Below, one piece after another: positions 48,563-63,132 of a stretch of 64,000 nucleotides of DNA (positions are counted from its first letter, which is position 1; the number at the start of each line of letters is the position of its first letter). Origin of the DNA: Prosopocoilus inquinatus (taxonomy: Eukaryota; Arthropoda; Insecta; Coleoptera; Lucanidae); assembly GCA_036172665.1 (NCBI GenBank), contig CM069873.1, positions 34,958,001 to 35,022,000 of the forward strand, in the 5' to 3' direction. Under the pieces are notes generated by a model. The model ran no database searches. It was given only the letters and a program-made list of their open reading frames with translations, and was not told where the DNA came from. The translations under genes were made by a program, and so were the position numbers.

Positions 48563-51500
48563 TGTCCCTGTGATGTATCTAATCGATCCTTACTCATCTA
48601 TCATGTTATTTGACGTTTGGATGGACTCCAGTAACGCTGATGTGAGATAAAAAGTTCTCGGACGCAGCAGAAGCTGGAAATAGTTTTGAACGAAACAACA
48701 CGTATTAGCGTTGTTCCTGTGATGTATCTAATCGATCCTTACTCATCTATCATGTTATTTGGCGTTTCGATGGACTCCAGTAACTCTGATGTGAGATACG
48801 AAGTTTTTGGACGCAGCAGGAGCTGGAAATAGTTTTAAACGAAACAACACGCATTAGCGTTGTTCCTGTGATGTATCTAATCGATCCTTACACATCTATC
48901 ATGTTATATGACGTTTCGATGGACTCTAGTAACTCTGATGTAAGATACGAAGTTTTTGGGCGCAGCAGGAGCTGGAAATAGTTTTAAACGAAGCAACACG
49001 TATTAGCGTTGTTCCTGTGATGTATCTAATAGATCCTTATTTATCTACCATGTTATTTGACGTTTCGATGGACTTTAGTAACTCTGATGTGAGTAACGAA
49101 GTTTTCGGACGCAGCAGAAGCTGGAAATAGTTTTAAACGAAACAACACGCATTAGCGTTGTTCCTGTGATGTATCTAATCGATCCTTACTCATCTATCAT
49201 GTTATTTGACGTTTCGATGGACTCCAGTAACTCTAATGTGAGATACGAAATTTTCGGACGCAGCAGAAGCTGGAAATAGTTTTAAACGAAACAACACGCA
49301 TTAGCGTTGTTCCTGTGTTGTATCTAATCGATCCTTACTCATCTATCATGTTATTTGACGTTTCGATGGACTCTAGTAACTCTGATGTGAGATACGAAGT
49401 TTTTGGACGCAGCAGGAGCTGGAAATAGTCTTAAACGAAACAACACGTATTAGCGTTGTTCCTGTGATGTATCTAATCGATCCTTACTCATCTATCATGT
49501 TATTTGACGTTTGGATGGACTCCAGTAACTCTGATGTGAGATACAAAGTTCTCGGACGCAGCAGAAGCTGGAAATAGTTTTGAACGAAACAACACGTATT
49601 AGCGTTGTTCCTGTGATGTGTCTAATCGATCCTTACTTATCTATCATGTTATTTGACGTTTGGATGGACTCCAGTAACTCTGATGTGAGATTCAAAATTT
49701 TCGGACGCAGCAGAAGCTGGAAATAGTTTTAAACGAAGCAACACGTATTAGCGTTGTTCCTGTGATGTATCTAATAGATCCTTACTTAGCTACTATGTTA
49801 TTTGACGTTTCGATGGACTCCAGTAACTCTAATGTGAGATACGAAATTTTCGGGCGCAGCAGAAGCTGGAACTAGTGTTAAACGAAACAACACGCATTAG
49901 CGTTGTACCTGTGATGTATCTAATCGATCCTTACTCATCTATCATGTTATTTGACGTTTCGATGGACTCCAGTAACTCTAATGTGAGATACGAAATTTTC
50001 GGACGCAGCAGAAGCTGGAAATAGTTTTAAATGAAACAACACGTACTAGCGTTGTTCCTGTGATGTATCTAATGGATCCTTACTCATCTATCATGTTATT
50101 TGACGTTTCGATGGACTCTAGTAACACTGATGTGAGGTACAAAGTTCTCGGACGCAGCAGAAGCTGGAAATAGTTTTAAACGAAACAACACGCATTAGTG
50201 TTGTTCCTGTGATGTATCTAATCGATTCTTACTCATCTATCATGTTATTTGACGTTTGGATGGACTCCAGTAACTCTAATGTGAGATACGAAATTTTCGG
50301 ACGCAGCAGAAGCTGGAAATAGTTTTAAACGAAACAACACGCATTAGCGTTGTTCCTGTGTTGTATCTAATCGATCCTTACTCATCTATCATGTTATTTG
50401 ACGTTTCGATGGACTCTAGTAACTCTGATGTGAGATACGAAGTTTTTGGACGCAGCAGGAGCTGGAAATAGTCTTAAACGAAACAACACGTATTAGCGTT
50501 GTTCCTGTGATGTATCTAATCGATCCTTACTCATCTATCATGTTATTTGACGTTTGGATGGACTCCAGTAACTCTGATGTGAGATACAAAGTTCTCGGAC
50601 GCAGCAGAAGCTGGAAATAGTTTTGAACGAAACAACACGTATTAGCGTTGTTCCTGTGATGTATCTAATCGATCCTTACTCATCTATCATGTTATTTGAC
50701 GTTTCGATGGACTCCAGTAACTCTAATGTGAGATACGAAATTTTCGGACGCAGCAGAAGCTGGAAATAGTTTTAAACGAAACAACACGCATTAGCGTTGT
50801 TCCTGTGATGTATCTAATCGATCCTTACTCATCTATCATGTTATTTGACGTTTGGATGGACTCTAGTAACTCTGATGTGAGATACGAAGTTTTTGGACGC
50901 AGCAGGAGCTGGAAATAGTTTTAAACGAAACAACACGCATTAGCGTTTTTCCTGTGATGTATCTAATCGATCCTTATTTATCTATCATGTTATATGACGT
51001 TTCGATGGACTCTAGTAACTCTGATGTAAGATACGAAGTTCTTGGGCGCAGCAGGAGCTGGAAATAGTTTTAAACGAAGCAACACGTATTAGCGTTGTTC
51101 CTGTGACGTATCTAATCGATCCTTACTCATCTATCATGTTATTTGGCGTTTCGATTGACTCCAGTAACTTTGATGTGAGATACGAAGTTCTCGGACGCAG
51201 CTGAAGCTGGAAATAGTTTTAAATGAAACAACACGTATTAGCGTTGTTCCTGTGATGTATCTAATCGATTCTTACTCATCTATCATGTTATTTGACGTTT
51301 GGATGGACTCCAGTAACTCTGATGTGAGATACAAAGTATTCGGACGCAGCAGAAGCTCGAGATAGTTTTAAACGATACAACACGCATTAGCGTTGTTCCT
51401 GTGATGTATCTAATCGATCCTTACTCATCTATCATGTTATTTGACGTTTCGATGGACTCTAGTAACTCTGATGTGAGATACGAAGTTTTTGGACGCAGCA

Positions 51501-51840
51501 GGAGCTGGAAATAGTTTTAAGCGAAACAACACGTATTAGCGTTGTTCCTGTGATGTATCTAATCGATCCTTATTTATCTACCATGTTATTTGACGTTTCG
51601 ATGGACTTTAGTAACTCTGATGTGAGTAACGAAGTTTTCGGACGCAGCAGAAGCTGGAAATAGTTTTAAACGAAACAACACGCATTAGCGTTGTTCCTGT
51701 GATGTATCTAATCGATCCTTACTCATCTATCATGTTATTTGACGTTTCGATGGACTCTAGTAACTCTGATGTGAGATACGAAGTTTTTGGACGCAGCATT
51801 AGCTGGAAATAGTTTTAAACGAAACAACACGTATTAGCGT
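48563..51840. repeat. Right-hand mosaic HOR, unit 1 (22 monomers, 3278 bp)
   Basis: The unit is bounded by the marker 'gcgttgtccctgtg' at 48563 and 51841. Early monomers include 'aacgctgatg' with 'agataaaaag', 'ttacacatctatc' with 'ttatatgacg', 'gactttagtaac' with 'gtgagtaacg', 'ttgttgtatc' and 'agtcttaaac'. The unit then contains the 'gaactagtgtt' monomer (about 49868, a SpeI-type ACTAGT), the 'tactagcg' monomer (about 50044), and, towards the end, the 'gtgacgtatc..tttgatg' and 'gaagctcgagat' monomers. Confidence 0.8.
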
Positions 51841-54818
51841 TGTCCCTGTGATGTATCTAATCGATCCTTACTCATCTATCATGTTATTTGACGTTTGGAT
51901 GGACTCCAGTAACGCTGATGTGAGATACAAAGTTCTCGGACGCAGCAGAAGCTGGAAATAGTTTTGAACGAAACAACACGTATTAGCGTTGTTCCTGTGA
52001 TGTATCTAATCGATCCTTACTCATCTATCATGTTATTTGGCGTTTCGATGGACTCCAGTAACTCTGATGTGAGATACGAAGTTTTTGGACGCAGCAGGAG
52101 CTGGAAATAGTTTTAAACGAAACAACACGCATTAGCGTTGTTCCTGTGATGTATCTAATCGATCCTTACACATCTATCATGTTATATGACGTTTCGATGG
52201 ACTCTAGTAACTCTGATGTAAGATACGAAGTTTTTGGGCGCAGCAGGAGCTGGAAATAGTTTTAAACGAAGCAACACGTATTAGCGTTGTTCCTGTGATG
52301 TATCTAATAGATCCTTATTTATCTACCATGTTATTTGACGTTTCGATGGACTTTAGTAACTCTGATGTGAGTAACGAAGTTTTCGGACGCAGCAGAAGCT
52401 GGAAATAGTTTTAAACGAAACAACACGCATTAGCGTTGTTCCTGTGATGTATCTAATCGATCCTTACTCATCTATCATGTTATTTGACGTTTCGATGGAC
52501 TCCAGTAACTCTAATGTGAGATACGAAATTTTCGGACGCAGCAGAAGCTGGAAATAGTTTTAAACGAAACAACACGCATTAGCGTTGTTCCTGTGTTGTA
52601 TCTAATCGATCCTTACTCATCTATCATGTTATTTGACGTTTCGATGGACTCTAGTAACTCTGATGTGAGATACGAAGTTTTTGGACGCAGCAGGAGCTGG
52701 AAATAGTCTTAAACGAAACAACACGTATTAGCGTTGTTCCTGTGATGTATCTAATCGATCCTTACTCATCTATCATGTTATTTGACGTTTGGATGGACTC
52801 CAGTAACTCTGATGTGAGATACAAAGTTCTCGGACGCAGCAGAAGCTGGAAATAGTTTTGAACGAAACAACACGTATTAGCGTTGTTCCTGTGATGTATC
52901 TAATCGATCCTTACTTATCTATCATGTTATTTGACGTTTGGATGGGCTCCAGTAACTCTGATGTGAGATTCAAAATTTTCGGACGCAGCAGAAGCTGGAA
53001 ATAGTTTTAAACGAAGCAACACGTATTAGCGTTGTTCCTGTGATGTATCTAATAGATCCTTACTTAGCTACTATGTTATTTGACGTTTCGATGGACTCCA
53101 GTAACTCTAATGTGAGATACGAAATTTTCGGGCGCAGCAGAAGCTGGAACTAGTGTTAAACGAAACAACACGCATTAGCGTTGTTCCTGTGATGTATCTA
53201 ATCGATCCTTACTCATCTATCATGTTATTTGACGTTTCGATGGACTCCAGTAACTCTAATGTGAGATACGAAATTTTCGGACGCAGCAGAAGCTGGAAAT
53301 AGTTTTAAATGAAACAACACGTACTAGCGTTGTTCCTGTGATGTATCTAATGGATCCTTACTCATCTATCATGTTATTTGACGTTTCGATGGACTCTAGT
53401 AACACTGATGTGAGGTACAAAGTTCTCGGACGCAGCAGAAGCTGGAAATAGTTTTAAACGAAACAACACGCATTAGTGTTGTTCCTGTGATGTATCTAAT
53501 CGATTCTTACTCATCTATCATGTTATTTGACGTTTGGATGGACTCCAGTAACTCTGATGTGAGATACAAAGTATTCGGACGCAGCAGAAGCTCGAGATAG
53601 TTTTAAACGATACAACACGCATTAGCGTTGTTCCTGTGATGTATCTAATCGATCCTTACTCATCTATCATGTTATTTGACGTTTCGATGGACTCCAGTAA
53701 CTCTAATGTGAGATACGAAATTTTCGGACGCAGCAGAAGCTGGAAATAGTTTTAAACGAAACAACACGCATTAGCGTTGTTCCTGTGATGTATCTAATCG
53801 ATCCTTACTCATCTATCATGTTATTTGACGTTTGGATGGACTCTAGTAACTCTGATGTGAGATACGAAGTTTTTGGACGCAGCAGGAGCTGGAAATAGTT
53901 TTAAACGAAACAACACGCATTAGCGTTTTTCCTGTGATGTATCTAATCGATCCTTATTTATCTATCATGTTATATGACGTTTCGATGGACTCTAGTAACT
54001 CTGATGTAAGATACGAAGTTCTTGGGCGCAGCAGGAGCTGGAAATAGTTTTAAACGAAGCAACACGTATTAGCGTTGTTCCTGTGACGTATCTAATCGAT
54101 CCTTACTCATCTATCATGTTATTTGGCGTTTCGATGGACTCCAGTAACTTTGATGTGAGATACGAAGTTCTCGGACGCAGCTGAAGCTGGAAATAGTTTT
54201 AAATGAAACAACACGTATTAGCGTTGTTCCTGTGATGTATCTAATCGATTCTTACTCATCTATCATGTTATTTGACGTTTGGATGGACTCCAGTAACTGA
54301 TGTGAGATACAAAGTATTCGGACGCAGCAGAAGCTCGAGATAGTTTTAAACGATACAACACGCATTAGCGTTGTTCCTGTGATGTATCTAATCGATCCTT
54401 ACTCATCTATCATGTTATTTGACGTTTCGATGGACTCTAGTAACTCTGATGTGAGATACGAAGTTTTTGGACGCAGCAGGAGCTGGAAATAGTTTTAAGC
54501 GAAACAACACGTATTAGCGTTGTTCCTGTGATGTATCTAATCGATCCTTATTTATCTACCATGTTATTTGACGTTTCGATGGACTTTAGTAACTCTGATG
54601 TGAGTAACGAAGTTTTCGGACGCAGCAGAAGCTGGAAATAGTTTTAAACGAAACAACACGCATTAGCGTTGTTCCTGTGATGTATCTAATCGATCCTTAC
54701 TCATCTATCATGTTATTTGACGTTTCGATGGACTCTAGTAACTCTGATGTGAGATACGAAGTTTTTGGACGCAGCATTAGCTGGAAATAGTTTTAAACGA
54801 AACAACACGTATTAGCGT
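51841..54818. repeat. Right-hand mosaic HOR, unit 2 (20 monomers, 2978 bp)
   Basis: The unit repeats the class order of unit 1. The 'tactagcg' markers at 50044 and 53322 are exactly 22 x 149 bp apart. It then loses two monomers relative to unit 1 and includes a monomer with the 'aactgatg' deletion at about 54297, here combined with 'gtattcgg' and 'gaagctcgag', a combination not seen elsewhere. This suggests the deletion was moved onto another monomer class by exchange or conversion. Confidence 0.8.
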
Positions 54819-57623
54819 TGTCCCTGTGATGTATCTAATCGATCCTTACTCATCTATCATGTTATTTGACGTTTGGATGGACTCCAGTAACGCTGATGTG
54901 AGATACAAAGTTCTCGGACGCAGCAGAAGCTGGAAATAGTTTTGAACGAAACAACACGTATTAGCGTTGTTCCTGTGATGTATCTAATCGATCCTTACTC
55001 ATCTATCATGTTATTTGGCGTTTCGATGGACTCCAGTAACTCTGATGTGAGATACGAAGTTTTTGGACGCAGCAGGAGCTGGAAATAGTTTTAAACGAAA
55101 CAACACGCATTAGCGTTGTTCCTGTGATGTATCTAATCGATCCTTACACATCTATCATGTTATATGACGTTTCGATGGACTCTAGTAACTCTGATGTAAG
55201 ATACGAAGTTTTTGGGCGCAGCAGGAGCTGGAAATAGTTTTAAACGAAGCAACACGTATTAGCGTTGTTCCTGTGATGTATCTAATAGATCCTTATTTAT
55301 CTACCATGTTATTTGACGTTTCGATGGACTTTAGTAACTCTGATGTGAGTAACGAAGTTTTCGGACGCAGCACAAGCTGGAAATAGTTTTAAACGAAACA
55401 ACACGCATTAGCGTTGTTCCTGTGATGTATCTAATCGATCCTTACACATCTATCATGTTATATGACGTTTCGATGGACTCTAGTAACTCTGATGTAAGAT
55501 ACGAAGTTTTTGGGCGCAGCAGGAGCTGGAAATAGTTTTAAACGAAGCAACACGTATTAGCGTTGTTCCTGTGATGTATCTAATCGATCCTTACTCATCT
55601 ATCATGTTATTTGACGTTTGGATGGACTCCAGTAACTCTGATGTGAGATACAAAGTTCTCGGACGCAGCAGAAGCTGGAAATAGTTTTGAACGAAACAAC
55701 ACGTATTAGCGTTGTTCCTGTGATGTATCTAATCGATCCTTACTTATCTATCATGTTATTTGACGTTTGGATGGACTCCAGTAACTCTGATGTGAGATTC
55801 AAAATTTTCGGACGCAGCAGAAGCTGGAAATAGTTTTAAACGAAGCAACACGTATTAGCGTTGTTCCTGTGATGTATCTAATAGATCCTTACTTAGCTAC
55901 TATGTTATTTGACGTTTCGATGGACTCCAGTAACTCTAATGTGAGATACGAAATTTTCGGGCGCAGCAGAAGCTGGAACTAGTGTTAAACGAAACAACAC
56001 GCATTAGCGTTGTTCCTGTGATGTATCTAATCGATCCTTACTCATCTATCATGTTATTTGACGTTTCGATGGACTCCAGTAACTCTAATGTGAGATACGA
56101 AATTTTCGGACGCAGCAGAAGCTGGAAATAGTTTTAAATGAAACAACACGTACTAGCGTTGTTCCTGTGATGTATCTAATGGATCCTTACTCATCTATCA
56201 TGTTATTTGACGTTTCGATGGACTCTAGTAACACTGATGTGAGGTACAAAGTTCTCGGACGCAGCAGAAGCTGGAAATAGTTTTAAACGAAACAACACGC
56301 ATTAGTGTTGTTCCTGTGATGTATCTAATCGATTCTTACTCATCTATCATGTTATTTGACGTTTGGATGGACTCCAGTAACTCTGATGTGAGATACAAAG
56401 TATTCGGACGCAGCAGAAGCTCGAGATAGTTTTAAACGATAAAACACGCATTAGCGTTGTTCCTGTGATGTATCTAATCGATCCTTACTCATCTATCATG
56501 TTATTTGACGTTTCGATGGACTCCAGTAACTCTAATGTGAGATACGAAATTTTCGGACGCAGCAGAAGCTGGAAATAGTTTTAAACGAAACAACACGCAT
56601 TAGCGTTGTTCCTGTGATGTATCTAATCGATCCTTACTCATCTATCATGTTATTTGACGTTTGGATGGACTCTAGTAACTCTGATGTGAGATACGAAGTT
56701 TTTGGACGCAGCAGGAGCTGGAAATAGTTTTAAACGAAACAACACGCATTAGCGTTTTTCCTGTGATGTATCTAATCGATCCTTATTTATCTATCATGTT
56801 ATATGACGTTTCGATGGACTCTAGTAACTCTGATGTAAGATACGAAGTTCTTGGGCGCAGCAGGAGCTGGAAATAGTTTTAAACGAAGCAACACGTATTA
56901 GCGTTGTTCCTGTGACGTATCTAATCGATCCTTACTCATCTATCATGTTATTTGGCGTTTCGATGGACTCCAGTAACTTTGATGTGAGATACGAAGTTCT
57001 CGGACGCAGCTGAAGCTGGAAATAGTTTTAAATGAAACAACACGTATTAGCGTTGTTCCTGTGATGTATCTAATCGATTCTTACTCATCTATCATGTTAT
57101 TTGACGTTTGGATGGACTCCAGTAACTCTGATGTGAGATACAAAGTATTCGGACGCAGCAGAAGCTCGAGATAGTTTTAAACGATACAACACGCATTAGC
57201 GTTGTTCCTGTGATGTATCTAATCGATCCTTACTCATCTATCATGTTATTTGACGTTTCGATGGACTCTAGTAACTCTGATGTGAGATACGAAGTTTTTG
57301 GACGCAGCAGGAGCTGGAAATAGTTTTAAGCGAAACAACACGTATTAGCGTTGTTCCTGTGATGTATCTAATCGATCCTTATTTATCTATCATGTTATTT
57401 GACGTATCGATGGACTCTAGTAACTCTGATGTGACATACGAAGTTTTTGGGCGCAGCAGGAGCTGGAAATAGTTTTAAAAGAAGCAACACGTATTAGCGT
57501 TGTTCCTGTGATGTATCTAATCGATCCTTACTTAGCTACTATGTTATTTGACGTTTCGATGGACTCCAGTAACTCTAATGTGAGATACGAAATTTTCGGA
57601 CGCAGCAGAAGCTGGAAATAGTT

Positions 57624-57917
57624 TTGAACGAAACAACACGTATTATCGTTGTTCCTGTGATGTATCTAATCGATCCTTACTTATCTATCATGTTATTTGA
57701 AGTTTGGATGGTCTCCAGTAACTCTGATGTGAGATACAGTTTTCGGACGCAGCAGAAGCTGGAGATAGTTTTAAACGAAACAACACGCATTAGCGTTGTT
57801 CCTGTGATGTATCTAATCGATCCTTACTCATCTATCATTTTATTTTTCGTTTCGATGGACTCCAGTAACTCTGATGTGAGATACAAAGCTTTCGGACGCA
57901 GCAGAAGCTGGAAATAG
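57624..57917 (+). other. Fortuitous 97-codon ORF across two monomers (probably not a gene)
   Basis: The frame opens at a TTG in 'ttttgaacg' and closes at the TAG in 'ggaaatag'. In this frame an ordinary monomer encodes about 48 codons (from NETTRI through VPVMYLIDPY to GRSRSWK) before that TAG. A 149-bp monomer shifts the frame by two. Here the first monomer has lost two bases ('gatacagtttt' for 'gatacaaagtttt'), is 147 bp long, and so feeds in frame into its neighbour. The product is two degenerate copies of the same 49-residue translation. There is no ATG start at the beginning, no recognisable domain and no codon signal beyond the repeat. Many other monomers ('gtttgaatgg' class) carry a TGA in this frame. 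I read it as chance. Confidence 0.85.
57736..57742. other. 2-bp deletion in the variable block of a monomer
   Basis: The usual 'gatacaaagttttcgg' appears as 'gatacagttttcgg', two A residues shorter. The same change is at about 63245-63251 in the second copy of the 5509-bp-spaced segment. It makes the monomer 147 bp and creates the two-monomer open frame. Confidence 0.9.
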
Positions 57918-58539
57918 TTTTAAACGAAACAACACGTATTAGCGTTGTTCCTGTGATGTATCTAATCGATCCTTACTCATCTATCATGTTATTTGACGTT
58001 TGGATGGACTCCAGTAACTGATGTGAGATACAAAGTTCTCGGACGCAGCAGAAGCTGGAAATAGTTTTGAACGAAACAACACGTATTAGCGTTGTTCCTG
58101 TGATGTATCTAATAGATCCTTACTTAGCTACTATGTTATTTGACTTTTCGATGGACTCCAGTAACTCTAATGTGAGATACGAAATTTTCGGGCGCAGCAG
58201 AAGCTGGAACTAGTGTTAAACGAAACAACACGCATTAGCGTTGTTCCTGTGATGTATCTAATCGATCCTTACTCATCTATCATGTTATTTGACGTTTCGA
58301 TGGACTCCAGTAACTCTAATGTGAGATACGAAATTTTCGGACGCAGCAGAAGCTGGAAATAGTTCTAAACGAAACAACACGCATTAGCGTTGTTCCTGTG
58401 ATGTATCTAATCGATCCTTACTCATCTATCATGTTATTTGACGTTTCGATGGACTCTAGTAACTCTGATGTGAGATACGAAGTTTTTGGACGCAGCATTA
58501 GCTGGAAATAGTTTTAAACGAAACAACACGTATTAGCGT

Positions 58540-61500
58540 TGTCCCTGTGATGTATCTAATCGATCCTTACTCATCTATCATGTTATTTGACGTTTGGATG
58601 GACTCCAGTAACGCTGATGTGAGATACAAAGTTCTCGGACGCAGCAGAAGCTGGAAATAGTTTTGAACGAAACAACACGTATTAGCGTTGTTCCTGTGAT
58701 GTATCTAATCGATCCTTACTCATCTATCATGTTATTTGGCGTTTCGATGGACTCCAGTAACTCTGATGTGAGATACGAAGTTTTTGGACGCAGCAGGAGC
58801 TGGAAATAGTTTTAAACGAAACAACACGCATTAGCGTTGTTCCTGTGATGTATCTAATCGATCCTTACTCATCTATCATGTTATATGACGTTTCGATGGA
58901 CTCTAGTAACTCTGATGTAAGATACGAAGTTTTTGGGCGCAGCAGGAGCTGGAAATAGTTTTAAACGAAGCAACACGTATTAGCGTTGTTCCTGTGATGT
59001 ATCTAATAGATCCTTATTTATCTACCATGTTATTTGACGTTTCGATGGACTTTAGTAACTCTGATGTGAGTAACGAAGTTTTCGGACGCAGCAGAAGCTG
59101 GAAATAGTTTTAAACGAAACAACACGCATTAGCGTTGTTCCTGTGATGTATCTAATCGATCCTTACTCATCTATCATGTTATTTGACGTTTCGATGGACT
59201 CTAGTAACTCTGATGTGAGATACGAAGTTTTTGGACGCAGCAGGAGCTGGAAATAGTTTTAAACGAAACAACACGTATTAGCGTTGTTCCTGTGATGTAT
59301 CTAATCGATCCTTACTCATGTATCATGTTATTTGACGTTTGGATGGACTCCAGTAACTCTGATGTGAGATACAAAGTTCTCGGACGCAGCAGAAGCTGGA
59401 AATAGTTTTGAACGAAACAACACGTATTAGCGTTGTTCCTGTGATGTATCTAATCGATCCTTACTTATCTATCATGTTATTTGACGTTTGGATGGACTCC
59501 AGTAACTCTGATGTGAGATACAAAATTTTCGGACGCAGCAGAAGCTGGAAATAGTTTTAAACGAAACAACACGCATTAGCGTTGTTCCTGTGATGTATCT
59601 AATCGATCCTTACTTATCTACTATGTTATTTGACGTTTCGATGGACTCCAGTAACTCTGATGTGAGAGACGAAATTTTCGAACGCAGTAGGAGCTGGAAA
59701 TAGTTTTAAACGAAACAACACGCATTAGCGTTGTTCCTGTGATGTATCTAATCGATCCTTACTCATCTATCATGTTGTTTGACGTTTGAATGGACTCCAG
59801 TAACTCTGATGTGAGATACAAAGTTCTCGGACGCAGCAGAAGCTGGAAATAGTTTTAAACGAAACAACACGCATTAGTGTTGTTCCTGTGATGTATCTAA
59901 TCGATCCTTACTCATCTGTCATGTTATTTGGCGTTTCGATGGACTCCAGTAACTCTGATGTGAGATACGAAGTTTTTGGACGCAGCAGGAGCTGGAAATA
60001 GTTTTAAACGAAACAACAGGCATTAGCGTTGTTCCTGTGATGTATCTAATCGATCCTTACTCATCTATCATGTTATTTGACGTTTGGATGGACTCTAGTA
60101 ACTCTGATGTGAGATACGAAGTTTTTGGACGCAGCAGGAGCTGGAAATAGTTTTAAACGAAACAACACGCATTAGCGTTTTTCCTGTGATGTATCTAATC
60201 GATCCTTATTTATCTATCATGTTATATGACGTTTCGATGGACTCTAGTAACTCTGATGTAAGATACGAAGTTTTTGGGCGCAGCAGGAGCTGGAAATAGT
60301 TTCAAACGAAGCAACACGTATTAGCGTTGTTCCTGTGATGTATCTAATAGATCCTTATTTATCTACCATGTTATTTGACGTTTCGATGGACTCTAGTAAC
60401 TCTGATGTGAGATACGAAGTTTTTGGACGCAGCAGGAGCTGGAAATAGTTTTAAACGAAACAACACGTATTAGCGTTGTTCCTGTGATGTATCTAATCGA
60501 TCCTTATTTATCTATAATGTTATTTGACGTTTCGATGGACTCTAGTAACTCTGATGTGAGATACGAAGTTTTTGGACGCAGCAGGAGCTGGAAATAGTTT
60601 TAAACGAAACAACACGTATTAGCGTTGTTCCTGTGATGTATCTAATAGATCCTTACTTAGCTACTATGTTATTTGACGTTTCGATGGACTCCAGTAACTC
60701 TAATGTGAGATACGAAATTTTCGGGCGCAGCAGAAGCTGGAACTAGTGTTAAACGAAACAACACGCATTAGCGTTGTTCCTGTGATGTATCTAATCGATC
60801 CTTACTGATCTATCATGTTATTTGACGTTTCGATGGACTCCAGTAACTCTAATGTGAGATACGAAATTTTCGGACGCAGCAGAAGCTGGAAATAGTTTTA
60901 AACGAAACAACACGCATTAGCGTTGTTCCTGTGTTGTATCTAATCGATCCTTACTCATCTATCATGTTATTTGACGTTTCGATGGACTCTAGTAACTCTG
61001 ATGTGAGATACGAAGTTTTTGGACGCAGCAGGAGCTGGAAATAGTCTTAAACGAAACAACACGTATTAGCGTTGTTCCTGTGATGTATCTAATCGATCCT
61101 TACTCATCTATCATGTTATTTGACGTTTGGATGGACTCCAGTAACTCTGATGTGAGATACAAAGTTCTCGGACGCAGCAGAAGCTGGAAATAGTTTTGAA
61201 CGAAACAACACGTATTAGCGTTGTTCCTGTGATGTATCTAATCGATCCTTACTTATCTATCATGTTATTTGACGTTTGGATGGACTCCAGTAACTCTGAT
61301 GTGAGATACAAAATTTTCGGACGCAGCAGAAGCTGGAAATAGTTTTAAACGAAGCAACACGTATTAGCGTTGTTCCTGTGATGTATCTAATAGATCCTTA
61401 CTTAGCTACTATGTTATTTGACGTTTCGATGGACTCCAGTAACTCTAATGTGAGATACGAAATTTTCGGGCGCAGCAGAAGCTGGAACTAGTGTTAAACG

Positions 61501-61843
61501 AAACAACACGCATTAGCGTTGTTCCTGTGATGTATCTAATCGATCCTTACTCATCTATCATGTTATTTGACGTTTCGATGGACTCCAGTAACTCTAATGT
61601 GAGATACGAAATTTTCGGACGCAGCAGAAGCTGGAAATAGTTTTAAACGAAACAACACGCATTAGCGTTGTTCCTGTGATGTATCTAATCGATCCTTACT
61701 CATCTATCATGTTATTTGACGTTTCTATGGACTCTAGTAACTCTGATGTGAGATACGAAGTTTTTGGACGCAGCAGGAGCTGGAAATAGTCTTAAACGAA
61801 ACAACACGTATTAGCGTTGTTCCTGTGATGTATCTAATCGATC
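58540..61843. repeat. Right-hand mosaic HOR, segment between the two long identical copies
   Basis: The segment starts with the fourth right-hand occurrence of the 'tgtccctgtg' marker, here followed by 'aacgctgatg'. Around 59450-60600 it contains monomers of left-block type ('acaaaattttcgg', 'gagagac' with 'gcagtaggagc', 'ttatttggcg', 'aatagatcc..tttatctacc'), then returns to the right-hand classes ('gaactagtgtt' at about 60738 and 61487, 'ttgttgtatc', 'agtcttaaac'). All monomers are 149 bp. Confidence 0.75.
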
Positions 61844-63132
61844 CTTACTCATCTATCATGTTATTTGACGTTTGGATGGACTCCAGTAACTCTGATGTGA
61901 GATACAAAGTATTCGGACGCAGCAGAAGCTCGAGATAGTTTTAAACGATAAAACACGCATTAGCGTTGTTCCTGTGATGTATCTAATCGATCCTTACTCA
62001 TCTATCATGTTATTTGACGTTTCGATGGACTCCAGTAACTCTAATGTGAGATACGAAATTTTCGGACGCAGCAGAAGCTGGAAATAGTTTTAAACGAAAC
62101 AACACGCATTAGCGTTGTTCCTGTGATGTATCTAATCGATCCTTACTCATCTATCATGTTATTTGACGTTTGGATGGACTCTAGTAACTCTGATGTGAGA
62201 TACGAAGTTTTTGGACGCAGCAGGAGCTGGAAATAGTTTTAAACGAAACAACACGCATTAGCGTTTTTCCTGTGATGTATCTAATCGATCCTTATTTATC
62301 TATCATGTTATATGACGTTTCGATGGACTCTAGTAACTCTGATGTAAGATACGAAGTTCTTGGGCGCAGCAGGAGCTGGAAATAGTTTTAAACGAAGCAA
62401 CACGTATTAGCGTTGTTCCTGTGACGTATCTAATCGATCCTTACTCATCTATCATGTTATTTGGCGTTTCGATGGACTCCAGTAACTTTGATGTGAGATA
62501 CGAAGTTCTCGGACGCAGCTGAAGCTGGAAATAGTTTTAAATGAAACAACACGTATTAGCGTTGTTCCTGTGATGTATCTAATCGATTCTTACTCATCTA
62601 TCATGTTATTTGACGTTTGGATGGACTCCAGTAACTCTGATGTGAGATACAAAGTATTCGGACGCAGCAGAAGCTCGAGATAGTTTTAAACGATACAACA
62701 CGCATTAGCGTTGTTCCTGTGATGTATCTAATCGATCCTTACTCATCTATCATGTTATTTGACGTTTCGATGGACTCTAGTAACTCTGATGTGAGATACG
62801 AAGTTTTTGGACGCAGCAGGAGCTGGAAATAGTTTTAAGCGAAACAACACGTATTAGCGTTGTTCCTGTGATGTATCTAATCGATCCTTATTTATCTATC
62901 ATGTTATTTGACGTATCGATGGACTCTAGTAACTCTGATGTGACATACGAAGTTTTTGGGCGCAGCAGGAGCTGGAAATAGTTTTAAAAGAAGCAACACG
63001 TATTAGCGTTGTTCCTGTGATGTATCTAATCGATCCTTACTTAGCTACTATGTTATTTGACGTTTCGATGGACTCCAGTAACTCTAATGTGAGATACGAA
63101 ATTTTCGGACGCAGCAGAAGCTGGAAATAGTT

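Larger units (their letters stand above)
56335..58491. repeat. 2157-bp segment, copy 1 of a 5509-bp-spaced duplication
   Basis: By eye this segment is identical to 61844-64000, a shift of 5509 bp (37 monomers minus 4 bases). Identity begins right after a difference at 56334/61843 (T against C in 'aatcgatTctt'/'aatcgatCctt') and runs to the window edge, so the true length is unknown. Shared rare variants are 'gataaaacacg', 'gtgacatacg', 'ttttaaaagaagc', 'attatcgttg', 'gatacagttttcgg', 'tatttttcgtttcg', the 'aactgatg' deletion, 'gacttttcg' and 'agttctaaac'. Confidence 0.88.
54819..58539. repeat. Right-hand mosaic HOR, unit 3 (25 monomers, 3721 bp)
   Basis: The length equals 25 x 149 - 4, the four missing bases being the 2-bp deletions at about 57737 and 58018. 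The 'ttacacatctatc' with 'ttatatgacg' monomer is present twice (about 55140 and 55440), a local duplication. The unit includes the two-monomer fortuitous ORF at 57624-57917 and the start of the long identical repeat at 56335. Confidence 0.8.

Noticed and set aside
57624..57917. A 97-residue protein-coding gene
   Set aside because: It begins at TTG, consists of two monomer translations joined by a 2-bp deletion, has no recognisable domain, and the same frame is closed by stops in almost all other monomers. It exists twice only because the segment is duplicated.
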